Position numbers and translations under genes: made by a program
Shown: piece by piece, positions 8,291 to 18,956 of the stretch
Numbering within the stretch: position 1 is the stretch's first letter
Layout: every line of letters begins with the position of its first letter
Assembly: GCA_913060975.1 (NCBI GenBank)
Contig: CAJXVC010000004.1
Coordinates: 124,001 to 188,000 of the forward strand
Length of the DNA stretch: 64,000 nucleotides
Reading direction: 5' to 3'
Origin: an uncultured Gammaproteobacteria bacterium
GTDB lineage: Bacteria > Pseudomonadota > Gammaproteobacteria > Pseudomonadales > Pseudohongiellaceae
Notes under the pieces: generated by a model
The model's database searches: none
What the model saw: the letters and a program-made list of their open reading frames with translations, nothing else
What the model was told of the DNA's origin: nothing

Positions 8291-8992
8291 TCAGTCGTTG
8301 GTCTCGGCTAGCTCGAACGCTTCGAAATCCTCGTCACCAGCGAGCGTCCAGTCCAGCCCGACGAAGCGCAGGCGCACATCGTTTCTCAGTCGGGTGACCT
8401 CGACCCGGCGTGGCAAGGACACGCTGCCGTATTGCCGCGGGTCGGTGTAGATAACCGTCCAGCCATCTTGCTGCAGCTGCGTCAGGTGATTCTCGGTATT
8501 GAAGGTGGTTTGTGCCCGGCTGCCGGGCGCCGGTAAGCCGCGCACCCAGTATTCCAGATAGGACACCGGCAGTTCATAACCCAGTTGTTGCAGTATCAGG
8601 CTTTCGGGACTGCTGGCAGTGAAGGTCTCACCATCACTTTCCATAATCACATTGCCCGGTTGCCCGTTGATCAGTGTATTGCCCGCATTGAAGGTGCCCC
8701 ACAGGCGGATACGGTAGTGCTCCTGCTGTTGCTGCCAGATGATGCGCGGCGTGTAGGATTCATTGTCATATTGCACGTTGACCCGGCCGCGTAGCTGCCA
8801 GTCTTCCAAGGCTTCAAGCTGGTTGCGCAGTTGCGTCCAGTTGGGGTTTTCGTCGGCGGGCGGGGCGATGCTCTGGCAGGCACTGAGTAGAGTCAAGCTG
8901 AACAGCAGGGCAACCGTGCACAATGACTGTTTGCCTGATTGTAATGGTGTCGCAAATGGCAACGACAATAAAGGAAGCAAGAACGCGATCAT
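8291..8992 (-). CDS. lolB: outer-membrane lipoprotein insertion protein LolB
   Basis: Receives lipoproteins from periplasmic LolA and inserts them in the outer membrane; itself a lipoprotein. A hydrophobic N-terminal segment ends in the lipobox LLSAC, with Cys near residue 39. That is rather deep, so an internal start may be used. The mature part shows LolB features such as WQLRGRVNVQY and the W-rich beta strands. Its ATG overlaps the stop of the TPR lipoprotein gene (ATGA), indicating translational coupling, and ispE follows after 2 bases. Confidence 0.93.
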   Translation of the reverse strand: MIAFLLPLLSLPFATPLQSGKQSLCTVALLFSLTLLSACQSIAPPADENPNWTQLRNQLEALEDWQLRGRVNVQYDNESYTPRIIWQQQQEHYRIRLWGTFNAGNTLINGQPGNVIMESDGETFTASSPESLILQQLGYELPVSYLEYWVRGLPAPGSRAQTTFNTENHLTQLQQDGWTVIYTDPRQYGSVSLPRRVEVTRLRNDVRLRFVGLDWTLAGDEDFEAFELAETND

Positions 8993-10785
8993 CGGTCGGT
9001 CAGGAATCGGTCCATGACTTCTTCGATCAATTCGCTGTCAGGATTGGCATTGAGTGAGCCTTCCCAGATATCGACGGCTTCTTCGCGACGCTCCATTTGC
9101 CAGAGCACCTCACCCAGATGCGAGGCGACCTCGGGATCGGGGAAAGCGGCATAGGCACGGCGCAGATTGCGTAACGCATCCTCATAGCGGCCGAGTTTGT
9201 ATTGCACCCAGCCGAGACTGTCGATGATAGCCGGGTCATTGGGTGAGAGATTAATCGCTTGCTCAATCAACACCAACGCTTCTTCATAGCGTTCGGTCTG
9301 GTCGGCCAGCATGTAACCCAGATGATTGAGGGCGCGGGAGTCATCTGGTTGCATGCGGATAATTTGGCGCAAGTCGCGCTCGGAACCGGCCATGTTGCCG
9401 GTGTTGTCATGCAGCAATACACGGGCAAACAACAGATCAGTGTCGTTGGGGTATTTGTTCAGCGCGTTGTCGAGCAGGGATTGTGCGCGATCAATGTGGC
9501 CGGCCTGAATGAGCAGGCTGGATTCGACAGTGGTGAACAGCACTTCAAGTCGTGGCTGACCGCGGGACTGACTCACCAGCCAGGCGTGGGCATCGTCCAA
9601 CTCGCCCAGTTCGATAGCCAACCGGGTCGCCTGCTGCTGCGCTGCCATGTAGTTGTTGGTGCCAATGCGAACCTGACGCAGGTGTTCAATAGCGCGCGAT
9701 AGATCGCCCTGTTCCTGATAGATAAAACCCAGATAGTACTGGCTCTCATCGGCACGCTGATCGACGGCAATCAGGCGCTGAAAAATGCGTGCGGCGCTAT
9801 CGTAGTTCTCCAGTTCCATATCCAGCAAGGCCATGGAGTACCAGGTGCCCCAGTCGCGCGTGTCACGTTCGACCAGTTCCTGGAATTGTTCCCGGGCATC
9901 GGGAAAGCGCTCGAACTGAACCAGCATGCGGGCATAGCTTAGGCGGATGTCCCGGTCTTCGGGAAAGTCGCGGACACCAGCACGTAGTACGCGCAGCGCT
10001 TCTTCGGGCTCTTCGGCGCTTTGCAGAATTTGAGCTTCGAGTCGCACCAGCATGGGGGTGACATCTGACTGTTCTTCCAATTCGCGCATCGCGGAGAGGG
10101 CTTCCTGATACTCGCCGTTTTGCGCTAGCAGTTGAATCAGGGCCATTTGAATAGAGGGTTCTTCGCTAAATTCGTTCTGCAACTCACGCAGGCTGGTGAT
10201 CAAGCGGCTGCGCGCCTGCGGGTCGAGTTGCCCGGTGCGAGCGGCCAGCGCGGAAAAGTCCATACTGCCACCCAGATCGATAACCCGGGCCATATGGGAC
10301 AGCGCCTGATCAAAATTACCGCTCTCGAGAAATTCAAAGCTGAGCATGAGATGCGGCTGGGCATCGCCAGGGCTGACTTCGCTCCACAACAAGCCCAGCT
10401 GCAGCAGGGCATTGGTATCGCCATTGGCGGAGGCAAATTGCACGGCGCGACGGATCACGTTGAGGTCGCGGGTGGCCATAGCCAGATCCAGATAGTTGTC
10501 TCCGGCCTGTTCCATCTGGCCGCGCTGACCGCCGATTTCGCTAATCAGAGCCTGATAGAGTTGGTCTTCGGTAAAGTTGCCGTATTCGATTTCTTCGGGT
10601 TCGGGCAGCGGTACTGCAGCCGGGCTTGCGGCTTCGTTGGCCTGTGTGGGGTTGCCGGCGGCAGCGTCTGGCGTGGCGGATTCTTGTCCAGGGGTGGCCG
10701 CACAGCCTGCCAATAGCAGCAATAAGCTGAGGATGGTGCTATGGCGCGCCAGTTGGTTGCTTGTCACTTTGTGCAGGCCGGGCAT
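8989..10785 (-). CDS. TPR-repeat lipoprotein upstream of lolB
   Basis: About 598 residues beginning MPGLHKVTS, with a signal peptide ending in the lipobox LLAGC, so predicted lipid-anchored in the envelope. A Pro/Ala-rich linker follows, then at least eight tetratricopeptide-like helical repeats. The clearest are near the C-terminus, for example ALNHLGYMLADQTERYEEAL and IIDSLGWVQYKLGRYEDAL. The frame stays open upstream to 10983, but that extension would bury the signal peptide; a GGAG lies 15 bases before 10785. The equivalent gene sits between hemA and lolB in Pseudomonas (PA4667). Function unproven; a scaffold role in the outer membrane or periplasm is an inference. Confidence 0.85.
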   Translation of the reverse strand: MPGLHKVTSNQLARHSTILSLLLLLAGCAATPGQESATPDAAAGNPTQANEAASPAAVPLPEPEEIEYGNFTEDQLYQALISEIGGQRGQMEQAGDNYLDLAMATRDLNVIRRAVQFASANGDTNALLQLGLLWSEVSPGDAQPHLMLSFEFLESGNFDQALSHMARVIDLGGSMDFSALAARTGQLDPQARSRLITSLRELQNEFSEEPSIQMALIQLLAQNGEYQEALSAMRELEEQSDVTPMLVRLEAQILQSAEEPEEALRVLRAGVRDFPEDRDIRLSYARMLVQFERFPDAREQFQELVERDTRDWGTWYSMALLDMELENYDSAARIFQRLIAVDQRADESQYYLGFIYQEQGDLSRAIEHLRQVRIGTNNYMAAQQQATRLAIELGELDDAHAWLVSQSRGQPRLEVLFTTVESSLLIQAGHIDRAQSLLDNALNKYPNDTDLLFARVLLHDNTGNMAGSERDLRQIIRMQPDDSRALNHLGYMLADQTERYEEALVLIEQAINLSPNDPAIIDSLGWVQYKLGRYEDALRNLRRAYAAFPDPEVASHLGEVLWQMERREEAVDIWEGSLNANPDSELIEEVMDRFLTDR

Positions 10786-11145
10786 GATAATGTCGTCATT
10801 CTCCAAAAATTGTCGGATTGCAGTGCTATCCGGTGTTGCTTTGGCTTTTGCGCCATCTCTGCCACAGGCGTCACGTCCGACGTACTGCGGGTATATCCGG
10901 GCAAGCGTCCAAAACCCATTGTAGCAGTAATGTAGTACGCCCGGGACAGGGAAACCTCTCAACTGACTGTCGTGTGGGAACATCCATCGAGCTGAGCCCG
11001 CTGGCCCCGTAAAGGGTGCCCCGTCGACCTTGCGGGCGGCTGATATGGCAAAAATGGCTGTAAAGTCATTGTCTTGCTAATGGGAACCGGAGCCGATATT
11101 TAGTACCATATCGAGCTTTTTATTTGTCCGTCACGCAGAAATTTC
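10786..11145. other. divergent promoter region between TPR lipoprotein gene and hemA
   Basis: A 360-base control region for two divergent operons. Toward hemA, TTGCTA (11074-11079) and TATTTA (11097-11102) are 17 bases apart and could be a sigma-70 promoter, each four of six to consensus. No ribosome-binding site is obvious before hemA. No gene is seen in it. Confidence 0.4.
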
Positions 11146-12489
11146 ATGGCCTTGTTGCTGGTAGGAATCAATCACACAACCGCTGCAATCGAACTGCGCG
11201 AGAAAGTTGCCTTTCCGCCAGAGATTGTCGCTGATGCGTTGACGCGTATCTGTAGGCTGGAGCAAGTGTCAGAAGTCGTGATTGTTTCGACCTGCAATCG
11301 CACCGAGTTGTATCTGGATTGCCAACTAGCGGACAAGAGTGCAGCAGCTGATTCGGATGGCCAAAATGGCCAGCTTGAAAATCAGGCAGTAGATCCAGCC
11401 GATTTGAGTGAGCAGTATCAACGCGTCGTCGACTGGCTGGCCGATTTTCACAATCTGAGTGTCGCCGAGTTGCAGGACTGCAGCTACTTCTATTGTCAGG
11501 ACGATGTGGTCCGGCATTTGATGAAAGTCTCCTGCGGCCTGGATTCGATGGTATTGGGCGAACCGCAAATCCTTGGTCAGATCAAATCAGCCTATGCCGT
11601 GTCGAAAGATATGGAGTTGATCGGTTCGGCATTGGGTCGGGCGTTTCAGGATGCTTTTTCGATCGCCAAAGAAGTGCGAACTGACACCGCCATCGGCGAG
11701 AATCCGGTGTCAGTGGCTTATGCTGCCGTGGCGCTGGCCGAACGTATCTTCTCGCGTCTGGATAAATTGCATGTGCTGCTGATCGGGGCAGGCCGCACCG
11801 TCGAGCTGGTCGCGCGCCACCTGATGGAAAAAGGTGTCAGCAATATTGTCGTGGCCAACCGCACGCTGGATAACGCGTTGGATATGGCCTCACGCATCAA
11901 TGCGCATGGTGTGTTGTTGTCCGAGATTCCCGAGCAATTGGTGCATGCCGATATTGTCGTGTCGTCCACCAATAGCCAATTACCCTTGTTAGGCAAGGGC
12001 ACTGTTGAGCGGGCGTTGAAACAGCGTCGCCACAAACCCATGTTGCTGGTCGATCTGGCAGTACCGAGAGATATCGAGGCAGAGGTCGGCGAGATTGGTG
12101 ATGCCTATCTCTATACGGTCGATGACATCAGTGAAGTCATTGAGGATGGCCAGAAGAGTCGCGCGGAAGCGGCGTCGGAAGCCGAGTCGATTATCGAACG
12201 TGGTATCGCTGACTATCGCAAGCACATGCGCTCATTGAACGCAGTGTCGACGCTCAAAGCCTTTCGCAGCAAAGCCGATGCCATTCGTGAACAGGAATTG
12301 CAGCGCGCATTGAAGGCGCTGGAAAAAGGTGAGGCCGCTGATGCAGTGCTGGCCAGCCTGGCCCGTGGCCTGACTAATAAATTAATACACTCACCCAGCG
12401 TGCAAATGAAGAAAGCCACGGCGGAAGGGCGAGACGAGGTCCTGCAATTGACGCAGGAATTGTTTGAGCTGGATGACGACCAGAGCTAA
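11146..12489 (+). CDS. hemA: glutamyl-tRNA reductase
   Basis: Reduces Glu-tRNA(Glu) with NADPH to glutamate-1-semialdehyde, the first committed step of C5 tetrapyrrole synthesis. 447 residues. The N-terminal [20 protein letters not shown], catalytic Cys in [11 protein letters not shown], the substrate region [21 protein letters not shown] and the NADPH-binding [17 protein letters not shown] are all present. A Ser/Ala/Asp-rich insertion of about 20 residues follows the catalytic segment. Start ATG 11146 has a weak Shine-Dalgarno sequence. It heads the hemA-prfA-prmC-moeB operon and is divergent from the lolB operon. Confidence 0.97.
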   Translation: MALLLVGINHTTAAIELREKVAFPPEIVADALTRICRLEQVSEVVIVSTCNRTELYLDCQLADKSAAADSDGQNGQLENQAVDPADLSEQYQRVVDWLADFHNLSVAELQDCSYFYCQDDVVRHLMKVSCGLDSMVLGEPQILGQIKSAYAVSKDMELIGSALGRAFQDAFSIAKEVRTDTAIGENPVSVAYAAVALAERIFSRLDKLHVLLIGAGRTVELVARHLMEKGVSNIVVANRTLDNALDMASRINAHGVLLSEIPEQLVHADIVVSSTNSQLPLLGKGTVERALKQRRHKPMLLVDLAVPRDIEAEVGEIGDAYLYTVDDISEVIEDGQKSRAEAASEAESIIERGIADYRKHMRSLNAVSTLKAFRSKADAIREQELQRALKALEKGEAADAVLASLARGLTNKLIHSPSVQMKKATAEGRDEVLQLTQELFELDDDQS

Positions 12490-12512
12490 CCGAGGTTGCC
12501 AAGAAGCAAGCG

Positions 12513-13601
12513 ATGAAAGAATCGATTAGAAACAAGCTGGAAAACCTCAAAGACCGTTTCGACGAGCTTGAAGCGTTGTTGAGTGATGCTGAGGTAATCA
12601 GCAATCAGGACAAGTTCCGTGAGTACTCCAAAGAATACGCCGAACTCGAAGAAGTGGTAAAAGCCTTTAACCGCTTCAAGCAAGTGGGTGAGGACAAGAT
12701 TTCTGCCCAGGAGATGCAGAAGGATTCTGATCCGGAAATGCGCGCCATGGCAGAAGAAGAAATCGCCAGCGCTGAGCAGGAACTGGAAGTGTTGGAAGAG
12801 CAGCTGTTGAAGCTGTTGCTGCCCAAGGATGCCAAAGACAGCTGTAACGTATTTTTGGAAATCCGGGCAGGCACTGGCGGTGATGAGGCGGCTATTTTTT
12901 CTGGCGATCTGTATCGCATGTATGGTCGCTATGCCGAGCTGCAGGGCTGGAAACTGGAGGCAATCAATGAGCGCCCTGGCGAACACGGTGGCTTTAAGGA
13001 AATTATCGCCCGCGTGGAAGGCAAGAACGTGTTCGAAAAGCTCAAGTTCGAATCTGGCGCGCACCGTGTGCAGCGCGTACCGGAAACTGAGACCCAGGGC
13101 CGGATTCATACCTCAGCCTGCACTGTCGCCGTGATGCCAGAGTTGGAAGAAGTCGACGAGATTGCGATTAACAAGGCTGATCTGCGTGTCGACACCTTTC
13201 GCGCCAGTGGTGCCGGTGGTCAGCACGTCAACAAGACCGATTCGGCAATCCGTCTTACTCACTTGCCCAGCGGGCTGGTGGTGGAATGCCAGGATGAGCG
13301 TTCGCAGCACAAGAACCGCGCGCGGGCCATGTCTTTGTTGCAAGCAAAGCTGCTCGATCAGGCGCAGTCCGAACAATTGCAAGAAGAATCCGATGCGCGC
13401 CGCAAGTTGGTTGGTAGCGGTGATCGCTCAGAAAAGATTCGCACCTATAATTACCCGCAAGGTCGGGTGACTGATCACCGCATCAAACTGACGCTCTACA
13501 ACCTGGCGGAAATTATGGCCGGTGATCTTGGTGATGTGATTCAACCGCTCATTAACGAGTATCAGGCAGATCAGCTCGCAGGACTGGCCGGCGAGGATTA
13601 A
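12513..13601 (+). CDS. prfA: peptide chain release factor 1
   Basis: Recognises UAA and UAG and triggers peptidyl-tRNA hydrolysis. 362 residues. The GGQ motif is in [13 protein letters not shown] and is methylated in other bacteria by the product of the next gene. The segment [22 protein letters not shown] separates RF1 from RF2. Domain 1 is the helical N-terminus, and the codon-recognition domain includes [15 protein letters not shown]. It starts 23 bases after hemA, with prmC 5 bases downstream. Confidence 0.97.
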   Translation: MKESIRNKLENLKDRFDELEALLSDAEVISNQDKFREYSKEYAELEEVVKAFNRFKQVGEDKISAQEMQKDSDPEMRAMAEEEIASAEQELEVLEEQLLKLLLPKDAKDSCNVFLEIRAGTGGDEAAIFSGDLYRMYGRYAELQGWKLEAINERPGEHGGFKEIIARVEGKNVFEKLKFESGAHRVQRVPETETQGRIHTSACTVAVMPELEEVDEIAINKADLRVDTFRASGAGGQHVNKTDSAIRLTHLPSGLVVECQDERSQHKNRARAMSLLQAKLLDQAQSEQLQEESDARRKLVGSGDRSEKIRTYNYPQGRVTDHRIKLTLYNLAEIMAGDLGDVIQPLINEYQADQLAGLAGED

Positions 13602-13606
13602 CGAGC

Positions 13607-14449
13607 ATGGTCGATACCATCGCTACTGCACTTGCCCAGGCCCAGAGCCTGCAACAAGTCAGTGACAGTTGGCGTCTGGATGCCGAGTTGTTGTTAATCG
13701 AAGTGCTCGGCTGTCGCCGAGAGCAGTTAATGATTCATCCCGAAAAAAGCCTCACGATGCAGCAGAGTGCGCAATTCACCGCGCTGTTAGATCGCCGGCT
13801 GCAACAGGAGCCGATCGCCTATATTCTCGGTCGCAAGGCGTTTTGGGATTTCGATGTCGCGGTATCGCCGGCAGTATTGATTCCGCGGCCGGAGACCGAG
13901 GTGCTTGTAGAGCAGGCTTTGGCACGTGTTGCGGCCATTGCTGACCAGCCTCTGCAGGTTGCCGATCTCGGCACCGGTAGCGGCGTGATCGCTCTGGCGC
14001 TGGCGCGGAGTAATCCGCACTGGCAAGTCACAGCAACTGATTACTCTGAGCCTGCACTGGCTGTGGCCAGGGCTAATGCCAAGGCGCTGTCTGTTCACAA
14101 TATCGATTTTCGCCAGGGTTCGTGGTGTGACGCCTTGCCGGATATTGATTATGATTTGCTGGTCAGTAATCCGCCCTACGTGGCAGAAGGCGATGCGCAT
14201 CTGCAGGCCGATGGTTTGCCGTTCGAGCCACCTACTGCACTTACTGCAGGTGAGAACGGGCTGGCAGATATACGTAATATTATTGAACAGTCTCCTGGCT
14301 CGTTAAAGAAAGATTCCTGGCTCCTTTTTGAGCATGGATTTGATCAGGCTGATGCTGTGCGAACGTTATTGCGGGAAAACGGTTTTCGTGACGTGTTTAC
14401 CGAGCAGGATTATGGCAAGCAGGACAGAGTGAGTGGCGGCAGACGTTAA
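13607..14449 (+). CDS. prmC: release factor glutamine methyltransferase
   Basis: Methylates the Gln of the GGQ motif in RF1 and RF2 using S-adenosylmethionine. 280 residues. A helical N-terminal domain is followed by the PRPETEVLVEQAL segment, the SAM-binding VADLGTGSGVIALAL, and the substrate-Gln motif NPPY (VSNPPYVAEGD). It begins 5 bases after prfA, its substrate gene, so the enzyme and target are co-translated. moeB follows after 55 bases. Confidence 0.97.
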   Translation: MVDTIATALAQAQSLQQVSDSWRLDAELLLIEVLGCRREQLMIHPEKSLTMQQSAQFTALLDRRLQQEPIAYILGRKAFWDFDVAVSPAVLIPRPETEVLVEQALARVAAIADQPLQVADLGTGSGVIALALARSNPHWQVTATDYSEPALAVARANAKALSVHNIDFRQGSWCDALPDIDYDLLVSNPPYVAEGDAHLQADGLPFEPPTALTAGENGLADIRNIIEQSPGSLKKDSWLLFEHGFDQADAVRTLLRENGFRDVFTEQDYGKQDRVSGGRR

Positions 14450-14504
14450 CGTTTGCGAATTTGCTGAGACAAACGAGTGACTGGTACGTGAGTGATAATA
14501 GCCA

Positions 14505-15245
14505 ATGAATGACGAAGAGCTTCTACGGTACAGCCGACAGATCATGTTGCCGGAGATGGATGTGGCCGGACAACAGAAACTGGTCGGTGCCACTGTGCTC
14601 ATTATCGGTATGGGCGGACTGGGCTGCCCGGCCGCGATGTATCTGGCCGCCGCCGGAGTAGGTCATCTCATTATTGCCGATGACGATGTGGTAGAACTCA
14701 CCAACTTGCAGCGCCAGATTGCCCATAGTCAGGCCAATCTGGGCGAGCCCAAAGTGGAGTCGGCGCGGGCGACACTGGAAGGCCTGAATTCCCAGGTTAA
14801 AATCACGGCATTGAACAAGCGGTTGCTTGGCGCTGAGCTTGACGAGGCCGTCAGTCAGGTTGATCTGGTGGTCGATGCCTGTGACAACTTCACTACCCGT
14901 TTTGCTATCAATCGCAGCTGCGTCAAATTCAGCAAGCCACTGGTATCCGGCGCCGCTATTCGCATGGAGGGTCAGGTTGCTGTTTTTGATTCACGGCAGG
15001 ACGACAGCCCTTGTTACGAATGTCTCTATCAGGCCGGAGATGACGCCGATGCCAGTTGCGCGAGCAATGGTGTGATGGCGCCGCTGGTCGGTATTATCGG
15101 TGCAGTACAGGCGATGGAAGCGATCAAGCTGCTCGCTGGCGTCGGCCAGCCGCTGGTTGGCCGCTTGTTGCTGCTCGATGCCACCACCATGCAGTGGCGT
15201 GAAATGCGCCTGCCGAGAGACAAGCAGTGCAAGGCCTGCGGCTAA
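14505..15245 (+). CDS. moeB: MoeB/ThiF-type sulfur-carrier adenylyltransferase
   Basis: An E1-like enzyme that adenylates the C-terminal Gly-Gly of a sulfur carrier (MoaD for molybdopterin, or ThiS for thiamine). 246 residues. Features: ATP-binding GMGGLGCPAAMYLAAAG, the Arg of RYSRQIMLPE, LTNLQRQIAH, the helix ending VDACDNFTTR, and a zinc site from CYEC with the C-terminal CKAC. In this operon position pseudomonads carry moeB. Molybdopterin versus thiamine use cannot be told from sequence alone. A gap of 153 bases to the helicase gene suggests the operon ends here. Confidence 0.9.
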   Translation: MNDEELLRYSRQIMLPEMDVAGQQKLVGATVLIIGMGGLGCPAAMYLAAAGVGHLIIADDDVVELTNLQRQIAHSQANLGEPKVESARATLEGLNSQVKITALNKRLLGAELDEAVSQVDLVVDACDNFTTRFAINRSCVKFSKPLVSGAAIRMEGQVAVFDSRQDDSPCYECLYQAGDDADASCASNGVMAPLVGIIGAVQAMEAIKLLAGVGQPLVGRLLLLDATTMQWREMRLPRDKQCKACG

Positions 15246-15398
15246 ATCTTGTGGTTAAAGTAGTGAAATATCACTGCAAAATGCCGAAGGTGCGTGTGTT
15301 TTCGCCCGATCAGTCCGCAATCCATTCATTGCACAGTGCTACCCATACCGTTATTATGCCAGCCCGCATCAACTCGCGCTTTAGCGCATAAGAAGTAA

Positions 15399-16697
15399 AT
15401 GGAAGCATCAACAGAAAAACCGCAGCCAGTCTCGTTCGATGAATTCGATTTGGCAAAACCGCTGCGCCAGGCAATCGACGCAATGGGCTTTGAATTTTGT
15501 ACGCCTATTCAGTCACAGAGCCTGGTCCATACCCTGAGCGGTCACGATGTGATCGGCCGTGCCCAAACTGGCACTGGTAAAACTGCCGCCTTCCTCATAA
15601 CAATCATTAATGACCTGCTCAGCAATCCAGTGGAAGAAGAACGTTTTCTGAACGAGCCGCGAGCATTGATCATCGCGCCGACGCGAGAGCTTGCTATCCA
15701 GATTGCCAGCGATGCGGAAAAACTCACCCAGTTTACTGATTTGCATACCGTGACTCTGGTCGGCGGTGAGGATTATCAGAAACAGAACAAAGCGCTCGAT
15801 CGCAAGCTGGTGGACATTGTTGTCGCGACACCGGGCCGATTGCTGGATTTCGTCAGCAACGACAATCTCTATCTGGGGTTGATCGAATTATTGGTACTGG
15901 ACGAAGCAGACCGTATGCTGGACATGGGTTTTATCCCCCAGGTGCGTCAGGTTATTTCGCGCACGCCGCGCAAGGACTGTCGTCAGACTTTATTGTTCAG
16001 TGCCACCTTTACACCGGAAATCATGGAACTGGGCGGTCGCTGGGCGGTTGATCCAATCATGGTGGAAATCGAGTCAGACAGAGTTGCTGCCGATGCGGTT
16101 AATCAGATTGTCTATCTGGTGACCACCGCTTCAAAATACGACCTGCTGTACAACCTCTTGTCGGAAGAGAGCGCAGAGAAAGTGATGGTGTTCAGTAACC
16201 GTCGCGACCAGGTTCGCAAGCTGGCCGATAATCTGCATCGCAATGGTATCGAATGCGGCATGTTGTCAGGTGAAGTGGCGCAGAACAAACGTATTCGTAC
16301 GCTGGATGAATTCAAAAGTGGCAAGACCCGGGTATTGGTTGCCACTGATGTTGCTGGCCGTGGACTGCACATCAATGACGTGACTCATGTCATCAATTAT
16401 TCACTACCGGAAGAGGCCGAAGACTACGTGCACCGCATTGGTCGCACAGGTCGAGCCGGCGCAATCGGTACATCTATCAGTTTCGCTTGTGAAGAAGATT
16501 CATTCCTGTTGCCGGACATCGAGGAAAAGCTCGGTGGCAAACTGGAATGCGTGCACCCCGATGAAAAACTGCTGGAAAAAGCCCCGGAATTTGAGCGTGG
16601 CTCTCATTTCAAGGCGCCTGCCAAACGCGCTGGTGGTTCAGGTGGCGGAAAAGGCGGTCGCAGCAGCGGTGGCCGGCGTCCCCCACGTCGCAACTAA
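15399..16697 (+). CDS. rhlB: DEAD-box ATP-dependent RNA helicase, RhlB type
   Basis: Unwinds structured RNA; RhlB homologues work in mRNA decay with the degradosome. 432 residues with the full motif set: Q motif region [12 protein letters not shown], motif [29 protein letters not shown], and HRIGRTGR. The C-terminus is a Gly/Arg/Ser-rich tail (from about residue 405), probably for RNA or protein contact. N-terminal sequence and length fit RhlB better than DbpA, SrmB or RhlE, but the assignment is by pattern only. Single gene; two short hairpins lie downstream. Confidence 0.88.
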   Translation: MEASTEKPQPVSFDEFDLAKPLRQAIDAMGFEFCTPIQSQSLVHTLSGHDVIGRAQTGTGKTAAFLITIINDLLSNPVEEERFLNEPRALIIAPTRELAIQIASDAEKLTQFTDLHTVTLVGGEDYQKQNKALDRKLVDIVVATPGRLLDFVSNDNLYLGLIELLVLDEADRMLDMGFIPQVRQVISRTPRKDCRQTLLFSATFTPEIMELGGRWAVDPIMVEIESDRVAADAVNQIVYLVTTASKYDLLYNLLSEESAEKVMVFSNRRDQVRKLADNLHRNGIECGMLSGEVAQNKRIRTLDEFKSGKTRVLVATDVAGRGLHINDVTHVINYSLPEEAEDYVHRIGRTGRAGAIGTSISFACEEDSFLLPDIEEKLGGKLECVHPDEKLLEKAPEFERGSHFKAPAKRAGGSGGGKGGRSSGGRRPPRRN

Positions 16698-16755
16698 ATA
16701 AACGCGGCAAAGACTGTTCTTCCTGAACAGATTTCCTAACCAGATACTGGCCCGA

Positions 16756-16780
16756 CACTTTCACTGTTCAGGTGAAAGTG
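16756..16780 (+). other. hairpin downstream of rhlB
   Basis: CACTTTCAC (16756-16764) and GTGAAAGTG (16772-16780) form a perfect 9-bp stem with a 7-base loop and no T tract. It could protect the rhlB mRNA 3' end or be part of a Rho-dependent end for the converging genes. Confidence 0.45.
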
Positions 16781-16815
16781 CCAGGCAAGTTCAGCTTCTG
16801 TGCTGCCTGATTTGA

Positions 16816-17391
16816 TCAGGCGCGGAATTCAACCACTTCTGTATTCATCGCCGAATGATCTGCCAGTATGCGGCGCACATCATCTTCCTGACGGCCGCCT
16901 TCTGTGCGGACGAAAAGCAACAGGTGGCCCTCTTCAAGGTACGACTGCATGCGCTGCGTATGGCTTTCACTGATAATCGTGCTGGCCATGGCCCCGATCA
17001 AGCCGACCACAATCGCGCCAGCTGTGGCAGCACCCACCGGCCCGGCCAGAGCTGCCGCCGCGGCAACAATACCGCCACTGATTGCGGCCATGGCAATCAC
17101 ACCCAGGCCGCCAAAGAATGCATTGGCAGACTCGCGTGAACTGCGTTGTTCAAAGAATTTGAATTCAGGGGACAGTGAGGATCCCGAGTGCCAGGAAACT
17201 TCACCGTAGAGTTGGCTGAGTTTTTTGCCATCGGCATTGTTATGCGACAGCACGCCTAGACGGTCCATGCCGTAGCCGGCTTCTTTCAGTGTGTTAATTG
17301 CTTTTTCGAGACGGTTGCCCTCAAAAAAGACACCGACTACTTCTCGAAGTATCTTGCGTTCATTCAATTCAGCAGAAGCTACATTGTGCAT
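16816..17391 (-). CDS. membrane-associated stress-type protein with glycine-zipper core
   Basis: 191 residues. An N-terminal alpha/beta segment (VVGVFFEGNRLEKAINTLKE to about residue 65) resembles the domain of general-stress proteins of the YflT/GsiB-17M type. Next comes a strongly hydrophobic, Gly/Ala-rich pair of helices (about residues 95-140, AMAAISGGIVAAAAALAGPV onward). A C-terminal alpha/beta part ends VRTEGGRQEDDVRRILADHS. It lies alone, convergent with rhlB and divergent from the MFS gene. I recognise the architecture but not a specific function; a role in envelope or general stress is an inference. Confidence 0.6.
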   Translation of the reverse strand: MHNVASAELNERKILREVVGVFFEGNRLEKAINTLKEAGYGMDRLGVLSHNNADGKKLSQLYGEVSWHSGSSLSPEFKFFEQRSSRESANAFFGGLGVIAMAAISGGIVAAAAALAGPVGAATAGAIVVGLIGAMASTIISESHTQRMQSYLEEGHLLLFVRTEGGRQEDDVRRILADHSAMNTEVVEFRA

Positions 17392-17584
17392 TGCTTTCTC
17401 CCGTTAAACCAATTGGCTGTGAATGTGCGTATTACTGTTCCGATCGCTGCGGCTTATTGTGATTGGTATTAGTTATACGTGGTAAATGGTGTTTTCCTTC
17501 TTGGTTAAATTGGCTTTAAATATAGACTGTATTTCACAATACGAGCAGTAACAGGAAAACGATTAGTTGGCAAGGGAGTTTGCG

Positions 17585-18877
17585 ATGCATGAGCGGGTTT
17601 ATCGGTTTCTATTCAATGATGAGGATGCGCGGGTGTGCAAGGATATCCCGCCAAACGCGTGTAATGACCAGCCGCGCAATTTCCTGATTCATATAGTCGC
17701 ATTGGCGCTGACCAAGACCGGCGACCAGTTTATGGACCCCAAGATCACCCTGTCCTGGCTGCTAACAACTCTGGGAAGCCCGGCTTTCTATCTGTCGCTT
17801 TTAGTGCCTGTTCACAATACCTTTTCCTTGTTGCCGCAAATGTTGGTGGCCGCGGCGATTCGTCGTATAGCAATTCGCAAGTGGTTGTGGAGCGCTGGTG
17901 CTTTGGGTCAATCCGTCGCATTGCTTTATATGGGTTACGTGGCGCTTAACCTTGAAGGCGGAGACGCCGGGCTGGCTATTCTCTGTGCGTTGCTGGTATT
18001 CAGTCTGTCACGTGGCGTGTGCTCCGTGGCGCAGAAAGATGTGTTGGGCAAGACCGTGGCGAAAACCCGGCGCGGCCGGGTCAGTGGTTATACCGAAACA
18101 GTCTCGGGTGTGCTGACCCTGATTCTGGCCTGTTGGTTGATGTATACCGGTGAGCGCACGTTGGATGTAGTGGCAGGTATTCTTGTTTTCGCCGCCTTGT
18201 TATGGATAATCGCCGCGCTGGTTTTCGCACAAATGTCAGAAGAGCCTGGCGCAACCGGCGGAGGAGCGAATGCTCTTGAAGAAGCCGTTGCCCAGTTATC
18301 ACTGCTACGTACCAATGCAGAGTTTCGCAAATTCGTGCTGGTGCGAGCATCGTTATTGGGCTCGGCTTTGGCCGCGCCTTATCTGGTCGCCTTGGTACAG
18401 CGCAATGCAGGCAGTGAGCTTTCTGTGTTGGGCGGACTATTGCTGGCGGCAAGTCTGGCGAGTTTTGTGAGCGGCTCAACCTGGGGTCGCCTGGCTGATC
18501 ACTCGAGTGCGCGTTGCATGACTATCGCCGGTTTGCTCGCGGGTAGCGCCGGTCTGCTTGCTCTGTTGATGGTGGCCTTCGGCATTGGTTCCATGCTGCC
18601 GCTGGCGGCCTGTTTGTTTCTGCTCTATTTGGCGCATGCTGGCGTGCGGGTGGGTCGCAAGACCCATTTGGTCGACATGGCATCAGCAGATGATCGTAGC
18701 GCTATGGTCGCCGTTTCCAATTCATTAATCGGATTGGTTTTGCTGTGTTTTGCGGGAGTAGGGGCGCTGATCAGTCAGTGGCATCTCAATGCCGGGCTGG
18801 TCTTCTTTTCATTGCTGGCGATTGGCGGGGCGCTGCTGGCGCTAAGCCTGAAGGAAGTGCAGCAGGAAGCAAGCTAG
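17585..18877 (+). CDS. MFS-type transporter, substrate unknown
   Basis: About 430 residues with roughly 10-12 hydrophobic helices, organised as two halves around a hydrophilic middle (EEPGATGGGANALEEAVAQL). The N-terminal 45 residues are soluble and acidic. The loop VGRKTHLVDMASADDRSAMVA resembles the conserved cytoplasmic loop of major facilitator proteins. I chose ATG 17585, preceded by AAGGGAG at 8 bases; an in-frame TTG at 17567 would add six residues. No catalytic or substrate signature is visible and the neighbours do not suggest a cargo. Confidence 0.7.
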   Translation: MHERVYRFLFNDEDARVCKDIPPNACNDQPRNFLIHIVALALTKTGDQFMDPKITLSWLLTTLGSPAFYLSLLVPVHNTFSLLPQMLVAAAIRRIAIRKWLWSAGALGQSVALLYMGYVALNLEGGDAGLAILCALLVFSLSRGVCSVAQKDVLGKTVAKTRRGRVSGYTETVSGVLTLILACWLMYTGERTLDVVAGILVFAALLWIIAALVFAQMSEEPGATGGGANALEEAVAQLSLLRTNAEFRKFVLVRASLLGSALAAPYLVALVQRNAGSELSVLGGLLLAASLASFVSGSTWGRLADHSSARCMTIAGLLAGSAGLLALLMVAFGIGSMLPLAACLFLLYLAHAGVRVGRKTHLVDMASADDRSAMVAVSNSLIGLVLLCFAGVGALISQWHLNAGLVFFSLLAIGGALLALSLKEVQQEAS

Positions 18878-18956
18878 CCTGAGTTAGTCATTAACCCAGG
18901 CTGGCAAACAAGCAAAGTCGGGAATGTTTATACTTACCCGAAACCTAAACCTACCC